NCBI RefSeq assembly: GCF_964656455.1
Contig: NC_135722.1
Location: 93,553,313 to 93,617,312, forward strand
DNA: 64,000 nucleotides
DNA from: Halichoerus grypus
Lineage: Eukaryota; Chordata; Mammalia; Carnivora; Phocidae
Direction: 5' to 3'
Positions 43,265-55,115 of this stretch are shown in pieces. A program made the position numbers and the translations under genes. The notes below the pieces were generated by a model, which did not search any database, had not been told where the DNA came from, and saw nothing but the letters and a program-made list of their open reading frames with translations. Positions within the stretch are counted from its first letter, which is position 1. Every line of letters begins with the position of its first letter.

Positions 43265-43490
43265 TTCCCTGTGGCTCCTTCCACTCCAAGCACTCCATAA
43301 TCCTCACCATTATCACCCTAGGTGGTGGGTATTCATGTTAGCGCCACCTTACAGATGAGGAGACGGAGGTACAGCAACGTAAATTATAAGGCCAGGAAGT
43401 GGCACAGCCAGATTTTGAGTCCAGGTAATCTGCCTCGAGAGCCCTACTCTCCCCCCACTCCCCCCTCCTGAGAGCCCTACTTCTAACCAC
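43265..43490 (-). mobile_element. MIR (inverted)
   Basis: 'caagcactccataatcctcaccattatcacc', 'gtggtgggtattcatgttagcgccaccttacagatgaggagacggagg' and 'gtggcacagccagattttgagtccagg' form a clear inverted MIR. Confidence 0.88.
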
Positions 43491-43499
43491 GATGTCATA

Positions 43500-44305
43500 A
43501 AGCCTGTAAATAAATAAATGAATAACGTAGCTAGAAGTCAATCCCCTATTCTTAAGGCAAAGGTCCTCTAGGTTCCAATCTCTGAAATCCCAAGAACAGC
43601 AGCCACACGGGGGATCTGGGCAAGGAGGGGACCTGCAAAGTCAACCCAAGACTTTTGGCCGAAGGAGCTCAACATGGTACAGGGCCAGCTGGCACCAAAC
43701 AGCCCGGCTCTCCAGTTACTTTTCCACGCTGACACCTCCTCATCCACAAGCACCAGAAAACCCCCTCAAAGTTTCCCATATCCACCCCCAGGGCCACCCT
43801 GCATCCTTCCCATTGTATGGAATCTTGAGATTCTGAGGTTTCTTCATGATGATCTAGCTCCAAACACAACGCACATGGAAAGAGGAAAGATTTACCACCA
43901 ACTCTCCGCACCAGTGGTCAGTGGTTTCTGCTTATGCACTTCAGGATTCTTTCTTGGAACTGGGCTGCAGGATCTGTTTGGGCATGACGGCCTGTCTGGG
44001 GCCCCTACGCCCCTCTACTGCTGACGGTGCACCTCCTTCAGGTTGAGGCTGGCCTGTCTGCCATTGTTGCTCATCCACCATTGTTGCCTCATGGCCCAGA
44101 TAACGGATGTGGGTGGAAGCCTCAAAATGCTTCCTCTGGGGCCTGTACTTCCACTGTTTTCTCCAAACCTGCTCAGAGCTGCCCTCAGGGAAGAAGAGTT
44201 GGATCTAGTGAGCGAGACTGCTGGTGAGCAGAGTCGAGGAGAAACCAGCATCTGCAGAGTAACGGGGAGATGGGGGAGTGAGTCTCCTGAGGCAGAGTGC
44301 AGTAG
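43500..44305. other. Single-copy sequence
   Basis: No repeat recognised. Frames up to about 127 codons overlap on both strands; not assigned. Confidence 0.35.
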
Positions 44306-44309
44306 AAGG

Positions 44310-44490
44310 AGACTCGGGGGTGGAGACAAAGGCCTTAGGCTGCAGGCTGGGCCCCACCATTCCCTAACTGAGAGGCTCGCAACAAGTTATTTACCGTATT
44401 TGAGCCACATCTGCAAAAGAGGTTAACAGCTTCCTCATGTGTTGTGAGGAACAAATGAAATATTATATACAAAAGGCCTTTGTAATCTAA
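44310..44490 (+). mobile_element. MIR fragment
   Basis: 'ctaactgagaggctcgcaacaagttatttaccgtatttgagcc' and 'aaaagaggttaacagcttcctcatgtgttgtgaggaacaaatg' resemble MIR core. Confidence 0.65.
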
Positions 44491-44499
44491 ATAGTGGTT

Positions 44500-44680
44500 T
44501 CCAAGCCTCATTCATTGTCAGGATCGCCAAGGGTTTTTTTTTTTTTTTTTCTTATAGATTTCTGGATCCTTCTCAAACCTACTGAATTAGAATCTCCAGA
44601 GAAAGCGTCCAGAAATCTGTATTTTCAAAGACCCCCTGGGTTCTTCTGAAGCACAGCCACAATTCTAAAGCACTGTACAG
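44500..44680 (-). mobile_element. MER5-like hAT (Charlie) fragment
   Basis: 'tcattgtcaggatcgccaaggg' (then T18) 'tagatttctggatccttctcaaacctactgaattagaatctcc' and 'tctgtattttcaaagaccccctgggttcttctgaagcac' match MER5A/B in inverted orientation. The T18 run interrupts it. Confidence 0.75.
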
Positions 44681-46077
44681 GGTTGATCATGCTCTAAGTC
44701 TGTGGAGAGATCCCAGGTCTGAGTACTATGCTCAGAGGAACCCCCTAGAGCTGCCCGACTTACAGGGGGAGGCTTTCTCAGGGGCATGACTTCACCATGG
44801 AGGTCTAGAGAAGTCCAACTCTCTGCTGAGTTGGAGCTCAGGGAACCCATGCATTTGGGGAGGGCAGCTCTCCATGGGTGGTGTATAAATGGTTCCTCTG
44901 CTCTGAGCATTCCCATAGTGAAAGAATAGCCCCCCGATACACAGAGACACACAGACATTGCCCCTCTGTCTCAGAACCCGGCAGGAGCTATGGACTCCCA
45001 CAGGAGAAGGCAATCATCAAGTGTTTGAGGCCTCATGGCCCAGATAACTGATATGGGTGGTCATATCCCAGGGGGACACCTATCCATATTGAGGGGAGGC
45101 CTGATGCTGAAGGAAAAGTCCTGCACAGCCAGGAAGGGAAGAGCAGAAGCCCTGGGACATGGAGCCCCCTGGGCCGCCAACCAAGAGTGGCCGTGAGCAA
45201 ACCCACCACCTTCCCTGCACTTCTGCCTTCATCTGCAAAACGTGGATACAGCTTGTCGGCTACAGGAAGCTTGGTGAGTGGGCATCAAATGAGATAGCAG
45301 GTGGGAAGGGTTGCAGAGGATTATGAAAAGCCCTGCAAACACAATGCAAGGTTCTGTTCTTCAGAAGGATCAGGACTACTACAGACATGAAACTTTTTCC
45401 AAAGAATTAAAGGTCCATGCAACCGATTCATTCAATGAAAAGCATCCTCTGTGAATACCATGCTCTGCCTCCTCAACAGAAAGAAACCACAGTATTCCTA
45501 CGAGACATCCCCCAGGAAGGGCATGGCTGGTTTCCGGATCTCCCCCTCCACGGGACGGAAGTGCAGATGAAGTGCACCAAGAGATTTGCGGATGAGCTGC
45601 CACGTCTAAGAGGTTATGTTAGGTGACTTCGAAAAGAAGGGTTAAAAGTGAAAGAGATCCTGGAAGGCTTTTCAAAACCACTAAGTAACAAATGTAGCTC
45701 CCACCTCCCACCCACGCACCACTGGAAATAACTTTAAATAATGCATCTGAGAATGTCTGCAGAACAGGCAGTCTGGATTAAGGACTTTTAAAGGGATGGC
45801 GTTCCCACAAGGATCCTTGCAGGGAAGTCATCTTGAGAGTCATCGAATTCTCAGGCAAGTTTGTCCTGACAAATAACCTTTAGGTAAGCTTGGAGCCAGA
45901 GCTGCAAACTTGGTATGCTAGATACCATCCCACAGAAAAGGAATTTAGGGCCAAAAAGGCCCAGGGGCCCTCCTAACCCCCATGTTCCCACTCTTACCCC
46001 AACAGTCTTGTGGAAGGCTTGCTTATCCCATAAAGAGTGTGGCATGGTCATTAGGATGTTGTAACTGAGCCACAATC
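44681..46077. other. Single-copy sequence, no gene recognised
   Basis: Short MIR-like text near 45205-45340 ('gccttcatctgcaaaacgtggataca') is too degraded to delimit. No exon evidence. Confidence 0.4.
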
Positions 46078-46290
46078 ATTTATTCTTTTAACAAATATTA
46101 ACTGAACATCTACCTTGTGCCAGGCATTGTTCTGGCCCTGGGGATACAACAGGAAACAAAACATGCAGAAATCTTTACCCTCAAGCGGTCTCTACTGTTG
46201 GAGAGAAGGCAGACAATAAATAAATATATCCATGCGTGCATCTTACAGCAAGTATTTCGGATGACAGTAAGTAGGGAAAGATGGGAGGGA
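46078..46290 (-). mobile_element. L2 3' end (inverted)
   Basis: 'tcatttattcttttaacaaatattaactgaacatctaccttgtgccaggcattgttctggccctggggatacaacaggaaacaaaacatg' is a textbook inverted L2 3' terminus. Confidence 0.85.
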
Positions 46291-47100
46291 ATTCTATACG
46301 GCGCGGCGGGGGGGGGGTCATAGAAAATCCCAAATGAATCAGGGAGGGAGTGAACCATGGGGATATCTATGTGAAGAGCCTTCCTGGCAGAGAGACCAGC
46401 GAGAAGAAGAGGCCCAACACAGTGGCCTGTTTAGTGCACTCAAGCAATGGTAAGTAGAACACGGGGCTGCCGCTGAACGGGAGAGAAGATTTACAGGTGG
46501 TAAAGGAACACACCCAGTGGGGACTCACAGGCTTCAGATTTTACTTTGACCGTGAAAACATTGGGGCATTTTGAGCGGTGGAGTAGTACAATCTAGCCTA
46601 CGTTTCAGAAGGATCTCTGGTTATTTTGAGGAGGCTAGATGGTCAGGAAAGCAGAAATAAAGACAGGGAGAGCAGTCTGGAGGCAGTTGTAATAATGCAA
46701 ACAGGAGAGGAGAGAGGACTGACCCTGTGTGGGGGCAGTGAGGCCGACAGGCTTGCCGAGGCTGGGCGCATGAGGAACGTGAGCCATCGAGGGAACCCCC
46801 AAAGCGTTGGGCTGGAACATCTGGAGGAAGGGGGCTACCACACCTGGAGAGGAGAAAACCATGACCGAGGTGCCTCTTTGACATCCTAAGGATGGAAAAC
46901 ACAAGAGGGGCCCGGGCTGGGGACATCACGGAGGGGCTGATATTTGAAGGCCAGCGTCTGCATGAGACAGAAGAGAAGAAGTGCGTGTCTCAGCTCGGGG
47001 GGCCCTCCCACCATGACAGTGAGCAGCCAGGAACCTGCACGGGGTTCAGAGCAGAGCAGTTAATGGGGCAGGGCCACTAAGACAGAACAGACTCCCGGCA
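46291..47100. repeat. Unnamed old repeat following the inverted L2
   Basis: 'agccttcctggcagagagacc', 'gattttactttgaccgtg', 'gagtagtacaatctagcc', 'tttcagaaggatctctgg' and 'ggaggcagttgtaataatgcaaacaggagagg' repeat the pattern seen at 2.2-2.8 kb and 24.4-24.7 kb. It consistently lies beyond an inverted L2-like end. I cannot name it. A G10 run is at about 46308-46317. Confidence 0.45.
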
Positions 47101-47734
47101 ACCCGGGCTCTTCAGCAAGTGTCAGGAAGGAAGGAGGGGTCACGGGCATCAAGCGCCACGGGCAGACGCCAAGAGGATGGGGGCTTGCCCCCTGGATGGG
47201 ATAATGCCCAGGCCAGCGGTGAGCTTGACAAGAGCAGTTGGGGCAGGAGGGAGGGCAGAAAGCCTGAGGGCAAGAAGTGGAGGAGAGAAGAGGAGGGCAG
47301 GAAGTGGAAAGAGCCAGTGCAGATAATTCTTCGAGAAGTTTTACTCTTCAAGAATCTGTTCTTAATGCTTAAGGGTTTGCAAGAAGAGAAACAGCTACAA
47401 TGATCTCTCCAGCTATTCCTGCCTCTGCCCAGAGACTCTCTGGCTTCTGTGATGGGACAGATGCTCGGTTTACTGCATGCCATGGGTCTTTCCCTCTCAG
47501 AGACAAGTACTTTGAGGAGGAGGAAGAAGACTTGCAGGTCATGTAAAGCTACCTGGATGGTTTCTTTTCCATCACTAACATCACTAAAGCAACTCTGAAA
47601 TTCCTATATACTCCACAAAGTTTCCTGGGTCAACTCAGCATAGACCTAGAATTTTGGACATGAGTACGTATCTAAATCAAGCCTCTGATGAGGAAAATAA
47701 AGCTCAGAGAGAGGAACTGACTTTCTGTCTCTCC
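47101..47734. other. Single-copy, purine-rich sequence
   Basis: Strongly purine-biased at 47220-47310. No gene or named repeat recognised. Confidence 0.35.
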
Positions 47735-48045
47735 CAATTATCAGCTGCATGGTCTTAGGCAGTTACTTTTTTTTTTAAGATTTTACTTTTTTTTTTTAGT
47801 AATTTCTACACCCAAAGTGGGGCTCGAACCCACAACCCCGAAATCAAGAGCCAGCCAGGCACCCCTTGGGCAGTTACTTTTAACCTCAGTGCCTCAATCC
47901 ATCTGTAAAATGGACAATTATAATAACACCCACCACGTTGGGTAATAATGAGGATTAAGATAATCATTACATGCAAGATTCTTGGAACAGTGGCTGGCAC
48001 AAGGTAAATGCTCAAAAAAGTATTATTTTTAATTTCTATTGCACA
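47735..48045 (+). mobile_element. MIR, split by a short SINE
   Basis: 'cagctgcatggtcttaggcagttac' + (SINE) + 'gggcagttacttttaacctcagtgcctcaatccatctgtaaaatggacaa', 'gtaataatgaggattaagataatc' and 'gaacagtggctggcacaaggtaaatgctc' give a full MIR. Confidence 0.92.
47771..47864 (-). mobile_element. Short CAN-SINE nested in MIR
   Basis: Poly-T, 'aagattttac', second poly-T, TAGTAATTTCTACACCC, 'gggctcgaacccacaacc', CCAGCCAGGCACCCC. Same short type as the copy at 42885. TSD CTTAGGCAGTTACTTTT (47754-47770) and CTTGGGCAGTTACTTTT (47865-47881). Confidence 0.9.
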
Positions 48046-48269
48046 AGCCATTCAGATTTGTGTTGGAGTAGCAAGATGATATGGCAGAACCATCCTCTTT
48101 CTACTCCAGTCTGACACAAATCCTGACATCAAACCTTATCCTTCCCTCCACAAAAGACCCACACTCCACAAATGAGCTTTTAATCTCTCCCCCTCTCTTA
48201 TCCCTTTATTGGCTCTGGCCAAAAAGATTTTCTTTATTCCATGTTATTACTAGTAATTAAAAAAGGACT

Positions 48270-48480
48270 ATTATCAAGGGTCTGATGAGCCTTATGTTAT
48301 TTGCTTTATACAGATCCTATTTAATCCTCACACAAGCCTCGGAGGCCACTTAACTATCCCATTTTACAGGTCACGAAGCTGGTGCCCAAAGGTTAAATAA
48401 TGTGCCTAAGGTCATAGAGTCGAAGGCAGCAGAGGTGGGATTCAAACAAGTCCGTCGGACTCCTGAGCCTCGCTCCTTCC
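48270..48480 (-). mobile_element. MIR (inverted)
   Basis: 'cctatttaatcctcacacaagcc', 'actatcccattttacaggtcacgaagctg', 'gtgcctaaggtcatagagtcg' and 'aggtgggattcaaacaagtcc' are in inverted MIR order. Confidence 0.88.
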
Positions 48481-50479
48481 ACCAGCCCGCCCAGCACGGA
48501 CTGGTGACACCATGTACTAAGGTCCCAGTGATCTGCCAGCAATGAGGCTCTAGGGCTTTGTTAGGTTGTTTTGGAAGGAGGAAAGCAGCTCCATCTGAAC
48601 TGTATTTTAAACATCTGGCTAGGTAGATGTGCATCTACTTTCTTGGAGAGGTTGAAGAGCTAGGTGAGAAATCCACTTGCAGTTGAATTCATTCTCACCC
48701 AACAGCTCGTGGGGGCTGGGCTGTTGGTGGGCAGGAGGGGAAGGAACAGGAAATCATTTGCTGGTGGTTGACCAGGCCCCCTGTGACTTCTCAGAGTTAT
48801 AGAACTGCCACCAACAGTCATAGCAGTTCCTGAGAACCATGAGAATCTTGGGGTCAGCCAGAAGGCACCTGTGGTGACATCACGGGGTGGGGCAGTGGAA
48901 AATATACAGTCTCCAAGGGGCTGTTTCCCCCTTTGTGAACACAAGAGCACTAGAGAAGCTAATTATAACCACCATGCCCCCAGCCCCCTCCAAGGGCAAC
49001 TAACATTTATAAGTGCCTTTGCTGTTTAAGTGCTTCTCTCTCTACTGAGCTGTAGCCACGGCCACGCCTAACGCATGTGGTGGAGGCCACAGGGTCTAGA
49101 TGGCCTGGCTGGGGGTGAGGACACCTCATCCCCATCCCACCTCCGCTCCTACAAAGATAGTTCTTACACTGACTGCTACAGGTCCTCTAGGTTCTCGTGG
49201 GATTCTCTTGTTGGACTACAGGGTGTAATCACTTTTTTAGGGGTGCAGGTGGGGGGACATAACAGTCCCACTGTCAGCCAGTCCAGGGTATGGAGGCTCC
49301 AGGGGCAGACAATGAGGATTTGGAAGGTAGGCCTTACAGCGAAGAGGAAGAGAGAAGCTCCCTGTCTCTGGACCTCCCCATCTTAGGCTAAGACTCCAGG
49401 GAGTCTGGCTGTAAAGATTATTCTGGAACCTGGGAGACCTTGGGGGGGACAGGGGTCTTTGTCATGTGGAGGCAGCCAAGCTCTGGCCAAGAGGTAGCCA
49501 GAAGGGAAGCCCATGAGATTGGGTTGGTCCTAAGAACAGCGCCGATCCCAAGCTGCCAGTGGGGTCTTGCCCAACTTGATGACATTAGAGCCTCAGCCAT
49601 GCTAGGGGAAGTTCAAGCAGGCGGGAAGGAGGAGATGAAGCTGTAACGGGCAGGCCTCCCCACCACACGGCTTCTCTGCCTCTGCAGAGGGCCACTGCGA
49701 CAGCCTCAGAAAATCCCACCTCTGCGTCCTCTCTGCATGGTCTTCCTGCCTCCAAATCCAGTGCAGAAAGGTGAGTGTTGGTGGGGCCAATGGAGGGAAG
49801 ACAAGCCTTTGAATCTCCTCCATCCTTGGCGCATTTTCAAGAGAGAGGAAAATAGTAGTTTTGACTCCAGTTTAAGGGGTTGAACTCCATGACCCCTAGT
49901 CTTTGAGGGAGGGGTGCTCTCTCTGCCGCGAACGGTCCCCCTGGGCTGGGGGGTTGTGGTGGAGGCTGCAGACGGGGCTTCGTGGTTTGCAGAACCTGGC
50001 ACTGACTAGGGATGCCATATGTTGTGTTCTGAGACTCAAGCATAAACTTCTGCTGGATGTTTGGATTTGGGTTGTTTAATTATTCCCTGTTTTGGGAGAG
50101 AGCGAAAAAGGGGTTGTGTGTCCATGTGTGTGTTCGGAGGGGGGCAGGGCGAGGAGACAGAGAAGAGGAGTGGCCATTATAATAATCATGGGCTTCCCAA
50201 GCGGGCTTTCTCCAGCAAGGTCTGCTGGCCCTTCTAGCGACAGATGGGGTGAATGGCCCTAAAAGACAACAGCTCAGCTGACACGACACCGGGCATGGGG
50301 GTCTCCTGAATCACACGCTTTCCGGACGGCCTCTGTGGAAGCACGACAGAGCAGCCCATGCCCTATCTCCTTCCTGACAGACACGGGCAGCAGTGCCATG
50401 ACTATTCCCAAAGAGGCAGCCCCTCCCCCCACGGATGGAAACAGCACACCCCCAACTGCCAATCGGAGAGGAGAAATAA
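48481..50479. other. Single-copy sequence, no gene recognised
   Basis: About 2 kb without a confident dispersed repeat apart from a small MIR-like trace near 49005-49050. Frames up to 103 codons without support. Confidence 0.4.
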
Positions 50480-50700
50480 CATTTCTTGAGTGCCACTGAT
50501 GTCTCAAGCACCACGTAAACCTTTGGCATTTATCTCTTTTAATCTTCAGAATTCTCTCATGTAGCTACAATTATTATACCCACTTTACAGATGAGCAAAG
50601 GAGAAGGTAAGTCATTTGGGCAAGGTTAGGCACATCGTGTGGGGGATCTGTACTCAAACTCAGGTTTGCCGGATACCTCTGCCCTGAACGACTCTCCTAC
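50480..50700 (-). mobile_element. MIR (inverted)
   Basis: 'taacatttcttgagtgccactgatg', 'catttatctcttttaatcttcag', 'tattatacccactttacagatgagcaaagg' and 'gcaaggttaggcacatc' form an inverted MIR. Confidence 0.88.
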
Positions 50701-50789
50701 CCTGCCTTCCGTCCAGCAGCCAGCATCGCTCCCTGTGAGCAAGGCTGCTGGCGGAAGCCTGCCTGTGAAGTATTTAAGGTTCATTCCCA

Positions 50790-50935
50790 CCGCCATTAAG
50801 ATCTCGGTTTTCCTGAGGAGGAAACGGAGGATCACAAGTAACTTGTCCAAAGTCACACAACAAAGGAGCAGCACAGCCGGGAATCAGCGAAACTGGGTTT
50901 AATCCTGGGCTTTCTCCATTTTACCACATTGTCTC
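50790..50935 (-). mobile_element. MIR fragment (inverted)
   Basis: 'ttttcctgaggaggaaacggaggatcacaagtaacttgtccaaagtcacacaac' and 'gccgggaatcagcgaaactgggtttaatcc'. Second MIR in the same orientation within 100 bp of the first. Confidence 0.85.
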
Positions 50936-51639
50936 TGGACCAAATGCCTGAAGGAAGGGGTCTGCCTCTCAGTCACTTCACATATTAAACTAAAGGCAGA
51001 AAAGGAAGCTCAGATTTTCTGAAAGGTTGCATAAATAGGTTAGTTGGGATCTTGGAAAAGATGTGAACCTGAGGCCCATGAGTAGCAATTTCAGGGAAGC
51101 AGAATCGTGAAGAACTTCCTAATCACCAAATATGGCCAAAAAAAAAAAAAAAAAGGTTTGCCTTGTAAGGTGGACAGCTCCCCTGTGCACCCAAGCTCCC
51201 CTGTGCACGCAGGCACAATCTCAGTGAACACCTGGGGATTCCGGAAAGGAAATCTATAGGGAGCAACTGTTGTTTTGTCTGTCCAGTATTTGAGCACCTG
51301 TCTTACTTAAGGGACATCCCAATATAAGTGAGAATGGGGCCCCAGTCAGGAAGTGGATTGGGCTGATGTTCTCTCTTTCAGCTTCCTGCCAGATAACACC
51401 CAGAAGTATGACGTAGACTTAGCCACTCAACTGCTCCCATCAAGGAGCTGGAACCTTAAAAGAGCAACCCAAAATGCAGGGGTGGTAGCAAGTGTCCTTG
51501 GTTCCCGGTTTCAGAGTCTGGCTAGCCAAGTTGCAGGTCAGTTATGTGAGCTACCTAAAATCTTCTAAGTTAGCCAGAGGTGGTTTCTGACATGGGATAG
51601 AAGCATTTAATGCAAAAACTGGATTGATTAGATCAGGTC
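50936..51639. other. Single-copy sequence with A17 run
   Basis: No gene recognised. A 17-A run at about 51138-51154 could be a retroposon tail, but no TSD or recognisable body was found. Confidence 0.35.
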
Positions 51640-51830
51640 ACCAAGCTGGCCACATATCTGGATTCCTGAGGTGCAGCTCAGTAAAAATACAGATTCTAAG
51701 TTTCCGGGTTCAACAGAACCTACTGAATCAGAATCTTCAGAGGTGTACTCTGAAAATCCATGTATTTAAAGCTCCCCAGATGATTCTGACATGTAGCCAG
51801 ATTTGGAAGAGGCTGGAATAAATAATCCCT
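51640..51830 (-). mobile_element. MER5-like hAT (Charlie) fragment
   Basis: 'atacagattctaagtttccggg..aacagaacctactgaatcagaatcttcagagg' and 'ccatgtatttaaagctccccagatgattctgac' match MER5A inverted. Clearer than the copy at 44500. Confidence 0.82.
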
Positions 51831-51918
51831 ACAGTTTCTAAAATAAAATACTAGGATTCTTGAAAAACCCATACCAAGAACTTGGGCAGGACTCTCAGGA
51901 AAACGCAAGATGTCTATC

Positions 51919-52246
51919 CAGTTGATCCTTGAACAATACAAGCGTTAGGGGGACTGACCCCTACGTGGTGGAAATTCCACATGCAACTTTGGACTCCCCC
52001 CAAACTTAACTACTAATAACTTACTGTGGACCGGAAGCCTTACCAATAACAAACACATGTTGTGTTTATGTGTTATGATTAACACATGTTTTGTATGTCA
52101 TGTGTATTCTATACTGCATGCTTACAATAAAGCAAGCTAGAGAAAAGAAAACGTTAATAAGTCATAAGAGAAGATACATTTAGAGTACTGTACTGAAAAA
52201 AATCTGTGTATAAGTGGACCCACATGCACTGTTCAAGGGTCAACTG
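51919..52246. mobile_element. Tigger-like (TcMar) MITE, complete with terminal inverted repeats
   Basis: Left end CAGTTGATCCTTGAACAA (51919-) and the complemented right end CAGTTGACCCTTGAACAG (ending 52246) form matching inverted repeats of about 24 bp. The interior contains 'cttactgtggaccggaagccttacc' and 'tacaataaagcaagctagagaaaag'. A TA dinucleotide follows on the right; the left flank has been altered. Length about 328 bp; no transposase frame. The exact family name is not claimed. Confidence 0.9.
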
Positions 52247-52249
52247 TAG

Positions 52250-53739
52250 TTACATTTACTAACAAGAAGGATGACACCTTGGACGAACAACATACGTTCC
52301 CCAGAGGCTAAAGCTGAGATACCTTCCATTTCCACAGGGTGTTCCTTTCCAAGGGCTTTCAAATCTACAGATCTTTACCACAGCTTGCGATAATCCTCTG
52401 CCTTCCTCGGGTGGATGAGATCCATGTTTTTGTGCACATTCATTCAATGCTACAACATTGGACTAGCACAAGCCCCCTGACTTCCCAAACCAAGGCCTCC
52501 CTTCATCATGGACTGCTGCTCTTAGGATTTACCCTCTGTGTGCCCAAAGGAAAGCCTCAGCCCCATTCTGAGGCTTAACAGTCTTGCCAGAGATGAGGAC
52601 CACCAATGCCAACCTACTTTGTGTGGTCTCACGGCATTAGAGGACAAAGGAAGGCTGAGGGGTTGGCCCATCACAACTTCTCAAATCTGGTAATGAAGGC
52701 TCAGAAAGTTGGCATTTTAGAGGAGGAAGGTGAACATCCAGTCAACTTCCTGGGGCTCACCATTGCTCATGCGTCCTCAAGCAAAATCCCCATTTCTCCT
52801 GGAAACAATGGCTTTGAAGCAGCTGTGCTTTAGGCTACTGAAGCTTTCTGTGTTCCTAGGCTTTCTTTTGCACGGGTTTTTTGTTTGTTTGTTTGTTTTT
52901 AACACCATAGATAGGGAAGGGACCTGCCAAGCCCATCCACCCCTCCCCTTGCAGCCCACCCTTTAGATCTCATCAAGGTACTTCCTGGCACAGGAAATTC
53001 CACGGGCTTCTGTGGTAGCCTTCCCGGTGCTCAACAAAGCTAGAGAATGCAAGAGACTAGGGCCAAGTGGATCCTGGCAGTGCCAAACCATTACTCAAGG
53101 GCACGATGGAAGGAGGCATGGGAACCCCATCTCGTGGGATACCTGCCCCCCCAGAAGAAACTTCCAGGTCCACGTGGGCATGTATCTGCCAAGGCAGCTC
53201 CTCAGGAAAGTTAACCAACCTCCTACCTCCTCACCCTAGAGCTTTTAGATCAGCCACCAGCCTCGACAGGACCTTGAGGACAGCTCGGCCATCTGGTTTC
53301 TGTATGATCTGCATTCACACGGTACACATAAATTTATCTTCCAGCGCCTTCAAAATGTACACAGCTGAATTCTACTGCTGACTTTGGCACTTGCTCCTGG
53401 TATCTGAGAAGAACAGATTCAATTAAAAAGGAAGTAACAGATGCTGCAAATCACTCCCTCATTTTTGAGTTGTTTTTTTTTTTTTCCAAATGGCCTGAAT
53501 TACTTGATGATGAACAGCAATGCAGCAAAAAAAAGCTGGCATGACAACTTCCAACTTGGCTTCAAGCCAAGGGGAAGCTGTGGGTTCTTCCTCCTAGGTG
53601 GTCTTTATGCCCTGGCACATTCTTTTGTCTGGTCTGGGTATTGTTGTGCAGAGAACTTGGCTGGAGATAGAGAATGGACAAAATGAACCCAGGGTGCTTT
53701 TTAGCCTTGGAATTCTTTGTTTTTACTCACTTGTCTTCA
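52250..53739. other. Single-copy sequence, no gene recognised
   Basis: A (TTTG)n tract at about 52877-52900 and a T14-16 run near 53469-53485 are the only simple repeats. Frames up to 104 codons at 53067-53381 without domains. Confidence 0.4.
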
Positions 53740-53880
53740 CAGTGTCCTGGTGAGGGGCATGTGTGGACATCAGAGACAGAATTAGTATCCCCATTTTAGA
53801 GGTGGAAGAAGAAAGGCCCCAGGAGAGTAGGGTATTTCCCCAAACTTAACCAGAGGAAATTAGTTCTGTCAGGAAACCTC
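53740..53880 (-). mobile_element. MIR fragment (inverted)
   Basis: 'gtgtcctggtgaggggcatgtg', 'tagtatccccattttagaggtggaagaagaaaggccccaggagagtagg' fit inverted MIR. Confidence 0.65.
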
Positions 53881-54945
53881 CATTCTTTTCCCACAATGCA
53901 TCTGTGCTCAGTATGCAGAATGAGGTAGCAATGAGGCCAAGCCAGGCTGGAGGACCCTGGACCATGCTCAAGAGAATCACAGACATATGGATTCCTGGTA
54001 TGTGTCCCTGAATGGCACTTGAGTGTTGCCAGCACGCAGCCTTCCTTGCCTACCACTCAGACCTGCTTAACGATTCCACATCCTGGCCTGAGCTCAGCTG
54101 CATCCTGTCTGTGTCCTCTGAGACCACCTGGGACTCCGGGGGCCATCCTGTCGTTGATGACTTGGGATGGGACCCACCTAGCGGGAGAGTAAGGCAAGGA
54201 AAAAGGAAGAAGTTGGATTTTTGCATGAGATCCTATTGCCTCTCTTTTTCCTAAGTACTGAAACACTAAAAAGAGGAAGAATCCCAGGGCTGAGGCAGAG
54301 GATGAGGTCCCCCACCACCAAAAGAAAAAAAAAAAGATGTCTTCTGCAGAGATTTTTGGAGCCTGGAACAGCAAAGCTGAGAAGGAGAGGTCTCTTTGCC
54401 AGAGATTTTTAAAGAGGAGTGAGGGGGTCCCTTAGGGGGAATTGGCTGAGGGGATCCTGCCTGGATACAGAGGCACAAAATTGGGAGTACTCACTTTTCT
54501 TTCCCTGAGTCTTGCTTCCAACAGCCCTCAAGCGACAGGGTTCCCACACTCCCTAACCCCATGATTTCACTGGGGACCTTATTTTCTGAAACAAGAGTCA
54601 AGGGCCTATCAATGAAAGACATGATTTGAAAATTACGATTGTTCCAGAAAACCCAAGATGTATGCTCAGCTATTCCAATGACCTCTCCGCCACTTCCCCT
54701 CTCCACCTCCCAAAGCCTATAACCTGGGCTTCCTCTACCCTGTGGAACAAGAACACAAAAACTCTAGCGAGGTGGTGGGCGGCATGGGCTCCTGTAGGTC
54801 ATAGCTCCCCCCATAATGCCCTTCTGGGGCGACCTCCACCCCCACTACCCTTCCTCATTGGCACGTTTCCTTTCCCACCTCCCCGAGTCAGGGTCAGCTA
54901 CCATTTAACTGCAGCTCCGGATCACAAAGGGCAGGGACACTGCAA
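53881..54945. other. Single-copy sequence, no gene recognised
   Basis: Contains most of the longest plus-strand frame of the window (54626-55117, 163 codons). Its last third is read from a MIR and the rest shows no domain, so it is not assigned as coding. Confidence 0.4.
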
Positions 54946-54949
54946 CCAG

Positions 54950-55115
54950 CTGGAAAGGATTTCATTTCTGGCTCTACCACTTTTCAGATGTGGGACATTG
55001 AGGATGGCCTTAAATGTCTCAGAGCCTTCTCTTTGCAAAATGGTCCTGCCGAGCAGATTGATGGTAATGCAGAGTGACATAATATATGCAGCGGACAGCA
55101 GCGTGCCTGGCAGGT
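54950..55115 (+). mobile_element. MIR
   Basis: 'tttcatttctggctctaccacttttcagatgtggg', 'aaatgtctcagagccttctctttgcaaaatgg' and 'tgatggtaatgcagagtgacataatatatgc' are MIR in order. Confidence 0.75.

Noticed and set aside
51138..51154. A17 run as the tail of a processed pseudogene
   Set aside because: No recognisable coding body upstream and no flanking duplication visible.
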